Below are positions 48,171 through 61,209 of a stretch of 64,000 bases of DNA, in pieces (position 1 is the stretch's first letter; each line of letters begins with the position of its first letter). A program made the position numbers and the translations under genes. The notes under the pieces are model-generated. The model searched no databases. It had not been told where the DNA came from and worked only from the letters and a program-made list of their open reading frames with translations. This stretch comes from Loxodes magnus. Taxonomy: Eukaryota; Ciliophora; Karyorelictea; Loxodida; Loxodidae. Location of the stretch: assembly GCA_946699065.1 (NCBI GenBank), contig CAMPDV010001974.1, positions 1 to 64,000 on the forward strand, read 5' to 3'.

Positions 48171-48619
48171 AGTGTGAGATAGTATATTGAAAGTGATAAT
48201 AGAAAATAATAAAGAGAAATCAGATTTCTAAGAAAAGTGAAGTAGAAAAGCAAGTAAAAGAGTGTGAGTTAGGTAATTGAAAGTAATAATAGAAAATGAG
48301 TAAGAGAGATAAGATTTCTAAGAAAAGTGAAGTAGAAAAGCAAGTAAAAGAGTGTGAGTTAGGTAATTAAAAGTAATAATAGAAAATGAGTAAGAGAGAT
48401 GAGATTTCTAAGAAAAGTGAAGTAGAAAAGCAGTAAAAGAGTGTGAGTTAGGTAATTGAAAGTAATAATAGAAAATGAGAAAGAGAGATAAGATTTCTAA
48501 GAAAAGTGAATTAGAAAAGCAAGTAAAAGAGTGTGAGTTAGGTAATTGAAAGTAACAATAGAAAATGAGAAAGAGAGATAAGATTTCTAAGAAAATTGAA
48601 GTAGAAAAGCAAGTAAAAG
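48171..48619 (+). repeat. 449-bp cassette shared with 61210-61658
   Basis: Five monomers: gagatagtat; atgagtaagag; a monomer with the rare gtaattaaaag and gcagt; one with gaattag; and aacaatag with aaaattg. The same five recur 13039 bases downstream. Confidence 0.82.
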
Positions 48620-51600
48620 AGTGTGAGTTAGGTAATTGAAAGTAATAATAGAAAATGAGAAAGAGAGATGTGATTTGAAAGAAAAGTGAAGTAGAAAAGC
48701 AAGTAAAAGAGTGTGAGTTAGGTAATTGAAAGTAATAATAGAAAATGAGAAAGAGAGATAAGATTTCTAAGAAAAGTGAAGTAGAAAAGCAAGTAAAAGA
48801 GTGTGAGTTAGGTAATTGAAAGTGATAATAGAAAATAATAAAGAGAAATCAGATTTCTAATAAAATTGAAGTAGAAAAGCAAGTAAAAGAGTGTGAGTTA
48901 GTTAATTGAAAGTAATAATAGAAAATGAGAAAGAGAGATGAGATTTGAAAGAAAAGTGAAGTAGAAAAGCAAGTAAAAGAGTGTGAGTTAGGTAATTGAA
49001 AGTAATAATAGAAAATAATAAAGAGAGATGAGATTTCTAAGAAAAGTGAATTAGAAAAGCAAGTAAAAGAGTGTGAGTTAGGTAATTGAAAGTAACAATA
49101 GAAAATGAGAAAGAGAGATAAGATTTCTAAGAAAAGTGAAGTAGAAAAGCAAGTAAAAGAGTGTGAGATAGTATATTGAAAGTGATAATAGAAAATGAGA
49201 AAGAGAGATGAGATTTTTAAGAAAATTGAAGTAGAAAAGCAAGTAATAGAGTGTGAGTTAGTATATTGAAAGTGATAATAGAAAATAATAAAGAGAAATC
49301 AGATTTCTAAGAAAAGTGAAGTAGAAAAGCAAGTAATAGAGTGTGAGTTAGTATATTGAAAGTGATAATAGAAAATAATAAAGAGAAATCAGATTTCTAA
49401 GAAAAGTGAAGTAGAAAAGCAAGTAAAAGAGTGTGAGATAGTATATTGAAAGTGATAATAGAAAATGAGAAAGAGAGATGAGATTTCTAAGAAAAGTGAA
49501 GTAGAAAAGCAAGTAAAAGAGTGTGAGTTAGGTAATTGAAAGTAATAATAGAAAATGAGAAAGAGAGATGAGATTTGAAAGAAAAGTGAATTAGAAAAGC
49601 AAGTAAAAGAGTGTGAGTTAGGTAATTGAAAGTGATGATAGAAAATGAGAAAGAGAGATAAGATTTCTAAGAAAAGTGAAGTAGAAAAGCAAGTAATAGA
49701 GTGTGAGTTAGTATATTGAAAGTGATAATAGAAAATAATAAAGAGAAATCAGATTTCTAAGAAAAGTGAAGTAGAAAAGCAAGTAAAAGAGTGTGAGTTA
49801 GGTAATTGAAAGTGATGATAGAAAATGAGAAAGAGAGATAAGATTTCTAAGAAAAGTGAAGTCGAAAAGCAAGTAAAAGAGTGTGAGTTAGTATATTGAA
49901 AGTAATGATAGAAAATGAGAAAGAGAGATGAGATTTGAAAGAAAAGTGAATTAGAAAAGCAAGTAAAAGAGTGTGAGTTAGGTAATTGAAAGTAACAATA
50001 GAAAATGAGAAAGAGAGATGAGATTTTTAAGAAAATTGAAGTAGAAAAGCAAGTAATAGAGTGTGAGTTAGTATATTGAAAGTGATAATAGAAAATAATA
50101 AAGAGAAATCAGATTTCTAAGAAAAGTGAAGTAGAAAAGCAAGTAAAAGAGTGTGAGTTAGGTAATTGAAAGTAACAATAGAAAATGAGAAAGAGAGATG
50201 AGATTTTTAAGAAAATTGAAGTAGAAAAGCAAGTAATAGAGTGTGAGTTAGTATATTGAAAGTGATAATAGAAAATAATAAAGAGAAATCAGATTTCTAA
50301 GAAAAGTGAAGTAGAAAAGCAAGTAAAAGAGTGTGAGTTAGGTAATTGAAAGTGATGATAGAAAATGAGAAAGAGAGATAAGATTTCTAAGAAAAGTGAA
50401 GTCGAAAAGCAAGTAAAAGAGTGTGAGTTAGTATATTGAAAGTGATAATAGAAAATAATAAAGAGAAATCAGATTTCTAAGAAAAGTGAAGTAGAAAAGC
50501 AAGTAAAAGAGTGTGAGATAGTATATTGAAAGTGATAATAGAAAATGAGAAAGAGAGATGAGATTTTTAAGAAAATTGAAGTAGAAAAGCAAGTAATAGA
50601 GTGTGAGTTAGTATATTGAAAGTGATAATAGAAAATAATAAAGAGAAATCAGATTTCTAAGAAAAGTGAAGTAGAAAAGCAAGTAAAAGAGTGTCAGATA
50701 GTATATTGAAAGTGATAATAGAAAATAATAAAGAGAAATCAGATTTCTAAGAAAAGTGAAGTAGAAAAGCAAGTAATAGAGTGTGAGTTAGGTAATTGAA
50801 AGTGATGATAGAAAATGAGAAAGAGAGATAAGATTTCTAAGAAAAGTGAAGTCGAAAAGCAAGTAAAAGAGTGTGAGTTAGTATATTGAAAGTGATAATA
50901 GAAAATAATAAAGAGAAATCAGATTTCTAAGAAAAGTGAAGTAGAAAAGCAAGTAAAAGAGTGTGAGATAGTATATTGAAAGTGATAATAGAAAATAATA
51001 AAGAGAAATCAGATTTCTAAGAAAAGTGAAGTAGAAAAGCAAGTAATAGAGTGTGAGTTAGTATATTGAAAGTGATAATAGAAAATAATAAAGAGAAATC
51101 AGATTTCTAAGAAAAGTGAATTAGAAAAGCAAGTAAAAGAGTGTGAGTTAGGTAATTGAAAGTAATAATAGAAAATGAGAAAGAGAGATGAGATTTGAAA
51201 GAAAAGTGAAGTAGAAAAGCAAGTAAAAGAGTCTGAGTTAGGTAATTGAAAGTAATGATAGAAAATGAGAAAGAGAGATAAGATTTGAAAGAAAAGTGAA
51301 GTAGAAAAGCAAGTAAAAGAGTGTGAGTTAGGTAATTGAAAGTAATAATAGAAAATGAGAAAGAGAGATAAGATTTCTAAGAAAATTGAAGTAGAAAAGC
51401 AAGTAAAAGAGTGTGAGTTAGGTAATTGAAAGTGATAATAGAAAATGAGTAAGAGAGATGAGATTTCTAAGAAAAGTGAAGTAGAAAAGCAAGTAAAAGA
51501 GTGTGAGTTAGGTAATTGAAAGTAATAATAGAAAATGAGAAAGAGAGATGTGATTTGAAAGAAAAGTGAAGTCGAAAAGCAAGTAAAAGAGTGTGAGTTA

Positions 51601-52039
51601 GGTAATTGAAAGTGATAATAGAAAATAATAAAGAGAAATCAGATTTCTAAGAAAAGTGAAGTAGAAAAGCAAGTAAAAGAGTGTGAGTTAGGTAATTGAA
51701 AGTAATAATAGAAAATGAGAAAGAGAGATAAGATTTCTAAGAAAAGTGAAGTAGAAAAGCAAGTAAAAGAGTCTGAGTTAGGTAATTGAAAGTGATAATA
51801 GAAAATAATAAAGAGAAATCAGATTTCTAAGAAAAGTGAAGTCGAAAAGCAAGTAAAAGAGTGTGAGTTAGGTAATTGAAAGTGATGATAGAAAATGAGA
51901 AAGAGAGATAAGATTTCTAAGAAAAGTGAAGTAGAAAAGCAAGTAAAAGAGTGTGAGTTAGGTAATTGAAAGTAATAATAGAAAATGAGAAAGAGAGATG
52001 AGATTTTTAAGAAAAGTGAAGTAGAAAAGCAAGTAAAAG

Positions 52040-52128
52040 AGTGTGAGTTAGGTAATTGAAAGTGATAATAGAAAAAATAAAGAGAAATCAGATTTCTAAG
52101 AAAAGTGAAGTAGAAAAGCAAGTAAAAG
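52040..52128 (+). repeat. 89-bp B2 monomer with one T missing
   Basis: Isolated copy outside the large blocks. Its tail is gaagtagaaaag, not gtcg. The linked frame is 100 codons. Confidence 0.9.
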
Positions 52129-53117
52129 AGTGTGAGTTAGGTAATTGAAAGTGATGATAGAAAATGAGAAAGAGAGATAAGATTTCTAAGAAAAGTGAAG
52201 TAGAAAAGCAAGTAAAAGAGTGTGAGTTAGGTAATTGAAAGTAATAATAGAAAATGAGAAAGAGAGATGTGATTTGAAAGAAAAGTGAAGTAGAAAAGCA
52301 AGTAAAAGAGTGTGAGTTAGGTAATTGAAAGTAATAATAGAAAATGAGAAAGAGAGATAAGATTTCTAAGAAAAGTGAAGTAGAAAAGCAAGTAAAAGAG
52401 TGTGAGTTAGGTAATTGAAAGTGATAATAGAAAATAATAAAGAGAAATCAGATTTCTAATAAAATTGAAGTAGAAAAGCAAGTAAAAGAGTGTGAGTTAG
52501 TTAATTGAAAGTAATAATAGAAAATGAGAAAGAGAGATGAGATTTGAAAGAAAAGTGAAGTAGAAAAGCAAGTAAAAGAGTGTGAGTTAGGTAATTGAAA
52601 GTAATAATAGAAAATGAGAAAGAGAGATGAGATTTGAAAGAAAAGTGAAGTAGAAAAGCAAGTAAAAGAGTGTGAGTTAGGTAATTGAAAGTAATAATAG
52701 AAAATGAGAAAGAGAGATGAGATTTCTAAGAAAAGTGAAGTAGAAAAGCAAGTAAAAGAGTGTGAGTTAGGTAATTGAAAGTGATAATAGAAAATAATAA
52801 AGAGAAATCAGATTTCTAAGAAAAGTGAAGTAGAAAAGCAAGTAAAAGAGTGTGAGATAGTATATTGAAAGTGATAATAGAAAATGAGTAAGAGAGATGA
52901 GATTTCTAAGAAAAGTGAAGTAGAAAAGCAGTAAAAGAGTGTGAGTTAGGTAATTGAAAGTAATAATAGAAAATGAGAAAGAGAGATAAGATTTCTAAGA
53001 AAAGTGAAGTAGAAAAGCAAGTAAAAGAGTGTGAGTTAGGTAATTGAAAGTGATGATAGAAAATGAGAAAGAGAGATGAGATTTCTAAGAAAAGTGAAGT
53101 AGAAAAGCAAGTAATAG

Positions 53118-53206
53118 AGTGTGAGTTAGTATATTGAAAGTGATAATAGAAAAAATAAAGAGAAATCAGATTTCTAAGAAAAGTGAAGTCGAAAAGCAAG
53201 TAAAAG
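53118..53206 (+). repeat. 89-bp B2 monomer with one T missing
   Basis: Context (gtaatagagtg before, agtcgaaaag after, then a gatgatag monomer) resembles 34685. The linked frame is 97 codons, shortened by the gcagt deletion at 52928. Confidence 0.9.
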
Positions 53207-53746
53207 AGTGTGAGTTAGGTAATTGAAAGTGATGATAGAAAATGAGAAAGAGAGATAAGATTTCTAAGAAAAGTGAAGTCGAAAAGCAAGTAAAAGAGTG
53301 TGAGTTAGTATATTGAAAGTGATAATAGAAAATAATAAAGAGAAATCAGATTTCTAAGAAAAGTGAAGTAGAAAAGCAAGTAAAAGAGTGTGAGATAGTA
53401 TATTGAAAGTGATAATAGAAAATAATAAAGAGAAATCAGATTTCTAAGAAAAGTGAAGTAGAAAAGCAAGTAAAAGAGTGTGAGTTAGGTAATTGAAAGT
53501 GATAATAGAAAATAATAAAGAGAGATAAGATTTCTAAGAAAAGTGAAGTAGAAAAGCAAGTAAAAGAGTGTGAGTTAGGTAATTGAAAGTGATAATAGAA
53601 AATAATAAAGAGAAATCAGATTTCTAAGAAAAGTGAAGTCGAAAAGCAAGTAAAAGAGTGTGAGTTAGGTAATTGAAAGTAATAATAGAAAATGAGAAAG
53701 AGAGATAAGATTTCTAAGAAAAGTGAAGTAGAAAAGCAAGTAAAAG

Positions 53747-55094
53747 AGTGTGAGATAGGTAATTGAAAGTAATAATAGAAAATGAGTAAGAGAGATAAGA
53801 TTTCTAAGAAAAGTGAAGTAGAAAAGCAAGTAAAAGAGTGTGAGTTAGGTAATTGAAAGTGATGATAGAAAATGAGAAAGAGAGATGAGATTTGAAAGAA
53901 AAGTGAAGTAGAAAAGCAAGTAAAAGAGTGTGAGTTAGGTAATTGAAAGTAATAATAGAAAATGAGAAAGAGAGATGAGATTTGAAAGAAAAGTGAAGTA
54001 GAAAAGCAAGTAAAAGAGTGTGAGTTAGGTAATTGAAAGTAATAATAGAAAATGAGAAAGAGAGATGAGATTTGAAAGAAAAGTGAAGTAGAAAAGCAAG
54101 TAAAAGAGTCTGAGTTAGGTAATTGAAAGTAATAATAGAAAATGAGAAAGAGAGATGAGATTTCTAAGAAAAGTGAAGTAGAAAAGCAGTAAAAGAGTGT
54201 GAGTTAGGTAATTGAAAGTAATAATAGAAAATGAGAAAGAGAGATAAGATTTCTAAGAAAAGTGAAGTAGAAAAGCAAGTAAAAGAGTGTGAGTTAGGTA
54301 ATTGAAAGTAATGATAGAAAATGAGAAAGAGAGATGAGATTTGAAAGAAAAGTGAAGTAGAAAAGCAAGTAAAAGAGTGTGAGTTAGGTAATTGAAAGTA
54401 ATAATAGAAAATGAGAAAGAGAGATGAGATTTGAAAGAAAAGTGAAGTAGAAAAGCAGTAAAAGAGTGTGAGTTAGGTAATTGAAAGTAATAATAGAAAA
54501 TGAGAAAGAGAGATAAGATTTCTAAGAAAAGTGAAGTAGAAAAGCAAGTAAAAGAGTGTGAGTTAGGTAATTGAAAGTAATGATAGAAAATGAGAAAGAG
54601 AGATGAGATTTGAAAGAAAAGTGAAGTAGAAAAGCAAGTAAAAGAGTCTGAGTTAGGTAATTGAAAGTAATAATAGAAAATGAGAAAGAGAGATGAGATT
54701 TCTAAGAAAAGTGAAGTAGAAAAGCAAGTAAAAGAGTGTGAGTTAGGTAATTGAAAGTAATGATAGAAAATGAGAAAGAGAGATGAGATTTGAAAGAAAA
54801 GTGAATTAGAAAAGCAAGTAAAAGAGTGTGAGATAGTATATTGAAAGTGATAATAGAAAATGAGAAAGAGAGATAAGATTTCTAAGAAAAGTGAAGTAGA
54901 AAAGCAAGTAAAAGAGTGTGAGTTAGGTAATTGAAAGTGATAATAGAAAATAATAAAGAGAGATAAGATTTCTAAGAAAATTGAAGTAGAAAAGCAAGTA
55001 AAAGAGTGTGAGTTAGGTAATTGAAAGTGATGATAGAAAATGAGAAAGAGAGATGAGATTTGAAAGAAAAGTGAAGTAGAAAAGCAAGTAAAAG
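53747..55094 (+). repeat. 2517-bp-spaced higher-order repeat, copy 1
   Basis: Fifteen monomers beginning with gagataggtaattg, then gatgatag, a set of gatttg monomers, agtctgag at about 54107, and gcagt at 54186 and 54455. The spacing to copy 2 equals 28 x 90 - 3, matching three 89-bp monomers (54186, 54455, 55444). Confidence 0.82.
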
Positions 55095-56263
55095 AGTGTG
55101 AGTTAGGTAATTGAAAGTAATAATAGAAAATGAGAAAGAGAGATGAGATTTGAAAGAAAAGTAAAGTAGAAAAGCAAGTAAAAGAGTGTGAGTTAGGTAA
55201 TTGAAAGTGATGATAGAAAATGAGAAAGAGAGATAAGATTTCTAAGAAAAGTGAAGTAGAAAAGCAAGTAAAAGAGTGTGAGTTAGGTAATTGAAAGTGA
55301 TAATAGAAAATAATAAAGAGAAATCAGATTTCTAAGAAAAGTGAAGTAGAAAAGCAAGTAAAAGAGTGTGAGATAGGTAATTGAAAGTAATAATAGAAAA
55401 TGAGTAAGAGAGATGAGATTTCTAAGAAAAGTGAAGTAGAAAAGCAGTAAAAGAGTGTGAGTTAGGTAATTGAAAGTAATAATAGAAAATGAGAAAGAGA
55501 GATAAGATTTCTAAGAAAAGTGAAGTAGAAAAGCAAGTAAAAGAGTGTGAGTTAGGTAATTGAAAGTAATGATAGAAAATGAGAAAGAGAGATGAGATTT
55601 GAAAGAAAAGTGAATTAGAAAAGCAAGTAAAAGAGTGTGAGTTAGGTAATTGAAAGTAACAATAGAAAATGAGAAAGAGAGATAAGATTTCTAAGAAAAG
55701 TGAAGTAGAAAAGCAAGTAAAAGAGTGTGAGTTAGGTAATTGAAAGTAATAATAGAAAATGAGAAAGAGAGATAAGATTTCTAAGAAAAGTGAAGTAGAA
55801 AAGCAAGTAAAAGAGTCTGAGTTAGGTAATTGAAAGTGATAATAGAAAATAATAAAGAGAAATCAGATTTCTAAGAAAAGTGAAGTAGAAAAGCAAGTAA
55901 AAGAGTGTGAGTTAGGTAATTGAAAGTGATGATAGAAAATGAGAAAGAGAGATGAGATTTGAAAGAAAAGTGAATTAGAAAAGCAAGTAAAAGAGTGTGA
56001 GTTAGGTAATTGAAAGTAACAATAGAAAATGAGAAAGAGAGATAAGATTTCTAAGAAAAGTGAAGTAGAAAAGCAAGTAAAAGAGTGTGAGTTAGGTAAT
56101 TGAAAGTAATAATAGAAAATGAGAAAGAGAGATAAGATTTGAAAGAAAAGTGAAGTAGAAAAGCAAGTAAAAGAGTGTGAGTTAGGTAATTGAAAGTAAT
56201 AATAGAAAATGAGAAAGAGAGATAAGATTTCTAAGAAAAGTGAAGTAGAAAAGCAAGTAAAAG

Positions 56264-57611
56264 AGTGTGAGATAGGTAATTGAAAGTAATAATAGAAAAT
56301 GAGAAAGAGAGATAAGATTTCTAAGAAAAGTGAAGTAGAAAAGCAAGTAAAAGAGTGTGAGTTAGGTAATTGAAAGTGATGATAGAAAATGAGAAAGAGA
56401 GATGAGATTTGAAAGAAAAGTGAAGTAGAAAAGCAAGTAAAAGAGTGTGAGTTAGGTAATTGAAAGTAATAATAGAAAATGAGAAAGAGAGATGAGATTT
56501 GAAAGAAAAGTGAAGTAGAAAAGCAAGTAAAAGAGTGTGAGTTAGGTAATTGAAAGTAATAATAGAAAATGAGAAAGAGAGATGAGATTTGAAAGAAAAG
56601 TGAAGTAGAAAAGCAAGTAAAAGAGTCTGAGTTAGGTAATTGAAAGTAATAATAGAAAATGAGAAAGAGAGATGAGATTTCTAAGAAAAGAGAAGTAGAA
56701 AAGCAGTAAAAGAGTGTGAGTTAGGTAATTGAAAGTAATAATAGAAAATGAGAAAGAGAGATAAGATTTCTAAGAAAAGTGAAGTAGAAAAGCAAGTAAA
56801 AGAGTGTGAGTTAGGTAATTGAAAGTAATGATAGAAAATGAGAAAGAGAGATGAGATTTGAAAGAAAAGTGAAGTAGAAAAGCAAGTAAAAGAGTGTGAG
56901 TTAGGTAATTGAAAGTAATAATAGAAAATGAGAAAGAGAGATGAGATTTGAAAGAAAAGTGAAGTAGAAAAGCAGTAAAAGAGTGTGAGTTAGGTAATTG
57001 AAAGTAATAATAGAAAATGAGAAAGAGAGATAAGATTTCTAAGAAAAGTGAAGTAGAAAAGCAAGTAAAAGAGTGTGAGTTAGGTAATTGAAAGTAATGA
57101 TAGAAAATGAGAAAGAGAGATGAGATTTGAAAGAAAAGTGAAGTAGAAAAGCAAGTAAAAGAGTCTGAGTTAGGTAATTGAAAGTAATAATAGAAAATGA
57201 GAAAGAGAGATGAGATTTCTAAGAAAAGTGAAGTAGAAAAGCAAGTAAAAGAGTGTGAGTTAGGTAATTGAAAGTAATGATAGAAAATGAGAAAGAGAGA
57301 TGAGATTTGAAAGAAAAGTGAATTAGAAAAGCAAGTAAAAGAGTGTGAGTTAGGTAATTGAAAGTGATGATAGAAAATGAGAAAGAGAGATAAGATTTCT
57401 AAGAAAAGTGAAGTAGAAAAGCAAGTAAAAGAGTGTGAGTTAGGTAATTGAAAGTGATAATAGAAAATAATAAAGAGAGATAAGATTTCTAAGAAAATTG
57501 AAGTAGAAAAGCAAGTAAAAGAGTGTGAGTTAGGTAATTGAAAGTGATGATAGAAAATGAGAAAGAGAGATGAGATTTGAAAGAAAAGTGAAGTAGAAAA
57601 GCAAGTAAAAG
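56264..57611 (+). repeat. 2517-bp-spaced higher-order repeat, copy 2
   Basis: Follows copy 1 monomer by monomer with gcagt at 56703 and 56972. The monomer at 57342 is a gatgatag type where copy 1 has gagatagtat, and the match ends at 57612. Confidence 0.82.
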
Positions 57612-60600
57612 AGTGTGAGTTAGGTAATTGAAAGTAACAATAGAAAATGAGAAAGAGAGATAAGATTTCTAAGAAAAGTGAAGTAGAAAAGCAAGTAAAA
57701 GAGTGTGAGTTAGGTAATTGAAAGTAATAATAGAAAATGAGAAAGAGAGATAAGATTTCTAAGAAAAGTGAAGTAGAAAAGCAAGTAAAAGAGTCTGAGT
57801 TAGGTAATTGAAAGTGATAATAGAAAATAATAAAGAGAAATCAGATTTCTAAGAAAAGTGAAGTCGAAAAGCAAGTAAAAGAGTGTGAGTTAGGTAATTG
57901 AAAGTGATGATAGAAAATGAGAAAGAGAGATGAGATTTGAAAGAAAAGTGAATTAGAAAAGCAAGTAAAAGAGTGTGAGTTAGGTAATTGAAAGCAACAA
58001 TAGAAAATGAGAAAGAGAGATAAGATTTCTAAGAAAAGTGAAGTAGAAAAGCAAGTAAAAGAGTGTGAGTTAGGTAATTGAAAGTAATAATAGAAAATGA
58101 GAAAGAGAGATAAGATTTGAAAGAAAAGTGAAGTAGAAAAGCAAGTAAAAGAGTGTGAGTTAGGTAATTGAAAGTAATAATAGAAAATGAGAAAGAGAGA
58201 TGAGATTTGAAAGAAAAGTGAAGTAGAAAAGCAAGTAAAAGAGTGTGAGTTAGGTAATTGAAAGTGATAATAGAAAATAATAAAGAGAAATCAGATTTCT
58301 AAGAAAAGTGAAGTAGAAAAGCAAGTAAAAGAGTGTGAGATAGGTAATTGAAAGTAATAATAGAAAATGAGTAAGAGAGATAAGATTTCTAAGAAAAGTG
58401 AAGTAGAAAAGCAAGTAAAAGAGTGTGAGTTAGGTAATTGAAAGTAATGATAGAAAATGAGAAAGAGAGATGAGATTTGAAAGAAAAGTGAAGTAGAAAA
58501 GCAAGTAAAAGAGTGTGAGTTAGGTAATTGAAAGTGATAATAGAAAATAATAAAGAGAAATCAGATTTCTAAGAAAAGTGAAGTCGAAAAGCAAGTAAAA
58601 GAGTGTGAGTTAGGTAATTGAAAGTAATAATAGAAAATGAGAAAGAGAGATGAGATTTCTAAGAAAAGTGAAGTAGAAAAGCAAGTAAAAGAGTCTGAGT
58701 TAGGTAATTGAAAGTGATAATAGAAAATGAGAAAGAGAGATGAGATTTGAAAGAAAAGTGAAGTAGAAAAGCAAGTAAAAGAGTGTGAGTTAGGTAATTG
58801 AAAGTGATAATAGAAAATAATAAAGAGAAATCAGATTTCTAAGAAAAGTGAAGTAGAAAAGCAAGTAAAAGAGTGTGAGTTAGGTAATTGAAAGTAATAA
58901 TAGAAAATGAGAAAGAGAGATGAGATTTGAAAGAAAAGTGAAGTAGAAAAGCAGTAAAAGAGTGTGAGTTAGGTAATTGAAAGTAATAATAGAAAATGAG
59001 AAAGAGAGATAAGATTTCTAAGAAAAGTGAAGTAGAAAAGCAAGTAAAAGAGTGTGAGTTAGGTAATTGAAAGTAATGATAGAAAATGAGAAAGAGAGAT
59101 GAGATTTGAAAGAAAAGTGAATTAGAAAAGCAAGTAAAAGAGTGTGAGTTAGGTAATTGAAAGTGATGATAGAAAATGAGAAAGAGAGATAAGATTTCTA
59201 AGAAAAGTGAAGTAGAAAAGCAAGTAAAAGAGTGTGAGTTAGGTAATTGAAAGTGATAATAGAAAATAATAAAGAGAAATCAGATTTCTAAGAAAAGTGA
59301 AGTCGAAAAGCAAGTAAAAGAGTGTGAGTTAGGTAATTGAAAGTAATAATAGAAAATGAGTAAGAGAGATAAGATTTCTAAGAAAAGTGAAGTAGAAAAG
59401 CAAGTAAAAGAGTGTGAGTTAGGTAATTGAAAGTAATAATAGAAAATGAGTAAGAGAGATGAGATTTGAAAGAAAAGTAAAGTAGAAAAGCAAGTAAAAG
59501 AGTGTGAGTTAGGTAATTGAAAGTGATGATAGAAAATGAGAAAGAGAGATAAGATTTCTAAGAAAAGTGAAGTAGAAAAGCAAGTAAAAGAGTGTGAGTT
59601 AGGTAATTGAAAGTGATAATAGAAAATAATAAAGAGAAATCAGATTTCTAAGAAAAGTGAAGTAGAAAAGCAAGTAAAAGAGTGTGAGATAGGTAATTGA
59701 AAGTAATAATAGAAAATGAGTAAGAGAGATGAGATTTCTAAGAAAAGTGAAGTAGAAAAGCAGTAAAAGAGTGTGAGTTAGGTAATTGAAAGTAATAATA
59801 GAAAATGAGTAAGAGAGATAAGATTTCTAAGAAAAGTGAAGTAGAAAAGCAAGTAAAAGAGTGTGAGTTAGGTAATTGAAAGTAATGATAGAAAATGAGA
59901 AAGAGAGATGAGATTTGAAAGAAAAGTGAATTAGAAAAGCAAGTAAAAGAGTGTGAGTTAGGTAATTGAAAGTAACAATAGAAAATGAGAAAGAGAGATA
60001 AGATTTCTAAGAAAAGTGAAGTAGAAAAGCAAGTAAAAGAGTGTGAGTTAGGTAATTGAAAGTAATAATAGAAAATGAGAAAGAGAGATAAGATTTCTAA
60101 GAAAAGTGAAGTAGAAAAGCAAGTAAAAGAGTCTGAGTTAGGTAATTGAAAGTGATAATAGAAAATAATAAAGAGAAATCAGATTTCTAAGAAAAGTGAA
60201 GTCGAAAAGCAAGTAAAAGAGTGTGAGTTAGGTAATTGAAAGTGATGATAGAAAATGAGAAAGAGAGATGAGATTTGAAAGAAAAGTGAATTAGAAAAGC
60301 AAGTAAAAGAGTGTGAGTTAGGTAATTGAAAGTAACAATAGAAAATGAGAAAGAGAGATAAGATTTCTAAGAAAAGTGAAGTAGAAAAGCAAGTAAAAGA
60401 GTGTGAGTTAGGTAATTGAAAGTAATAATAGAAAATGAGAAAGAGAGATAAGATTTCTAAGAAAAGTGAAGTAGAAAAGCAAGTAAAAGAGTCTGAGTTA
60501 GGTAATTGAAAGTGATAATAGAAAATAATAAAGAGAAATCAGATTTCTAAGAAAAGTGAAGTAGAAAAGCAAGTAAAAGAGTGTGAGTTAGGTAATTGAA

Positions 60601-61209
60601 AGTAATAATAGAAAATGAGAAAGAGAGATGAGATTTGAAAGAAAAGTGAATTAGAAAAGCAAGTAAAAGAGTGTGAGTTAGGTAATTGAAAGTAACAATA
60701 GAAAATGAGAAAGAGAGATAAGATTTCTAAGAAAAGTGAAGTAGAAAAGCAAGTAAAAGAGTGTGAGTTAGGTAATTGAAAGTAACAATAGAAAATGAGA
60801 AAGAGAGATAAGATTTCTAAGAAAAGTGAAGTAGAAAAGCAAGTAAAAGAGTGTGAGTTAGGTAATTGAAAGTAATAATAGAAAATGAGAAAGAGAGATG
60901 AGATTTCTAAGAAAAGTGAAGTAGAAAAGCAAGTAAAAGAGTGTGAGTTAGGTAATTGAAAGTGATGATAGAAAATGAGAAAGAGAGATGAGATTTGAAA
61001 GAAAAGTGAATTAGAAAAGCAAGTAAAAGAGTGTGAGTTAGGTAATTGAAAGTAACAATAGAAAATGAGAAAGAGAGATAAGATTTGAAAGAAAAGTGAA
61101 GTAGAAAAGCAAGTAAAAGAGTGTGAGTTAGGTAATTGAAAGTAACAATAGAAAATGAGAAAGAGAGATAAGATTTCTAAGAAAAGTGAAGTAGAAAAGC
61201 AAGTAAAAG

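Larger units (their letters stand above)
43765..48260 (+). repeat. Large higher-order block, copy 3 (about 4.5 kb)
   Basis: Tracks copy 2 at offset 5483, then 5933 after five extra monomers near 44.1-44.7 kb, then about 5214-5216 beyond the point where copy 2 has its 719-bp duplication. It has gatgtgatttg where copies 1 and 2 have gatgtgatatg. The match ends after the gagatagtat monomer at 48171. Confidence 0.8.
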
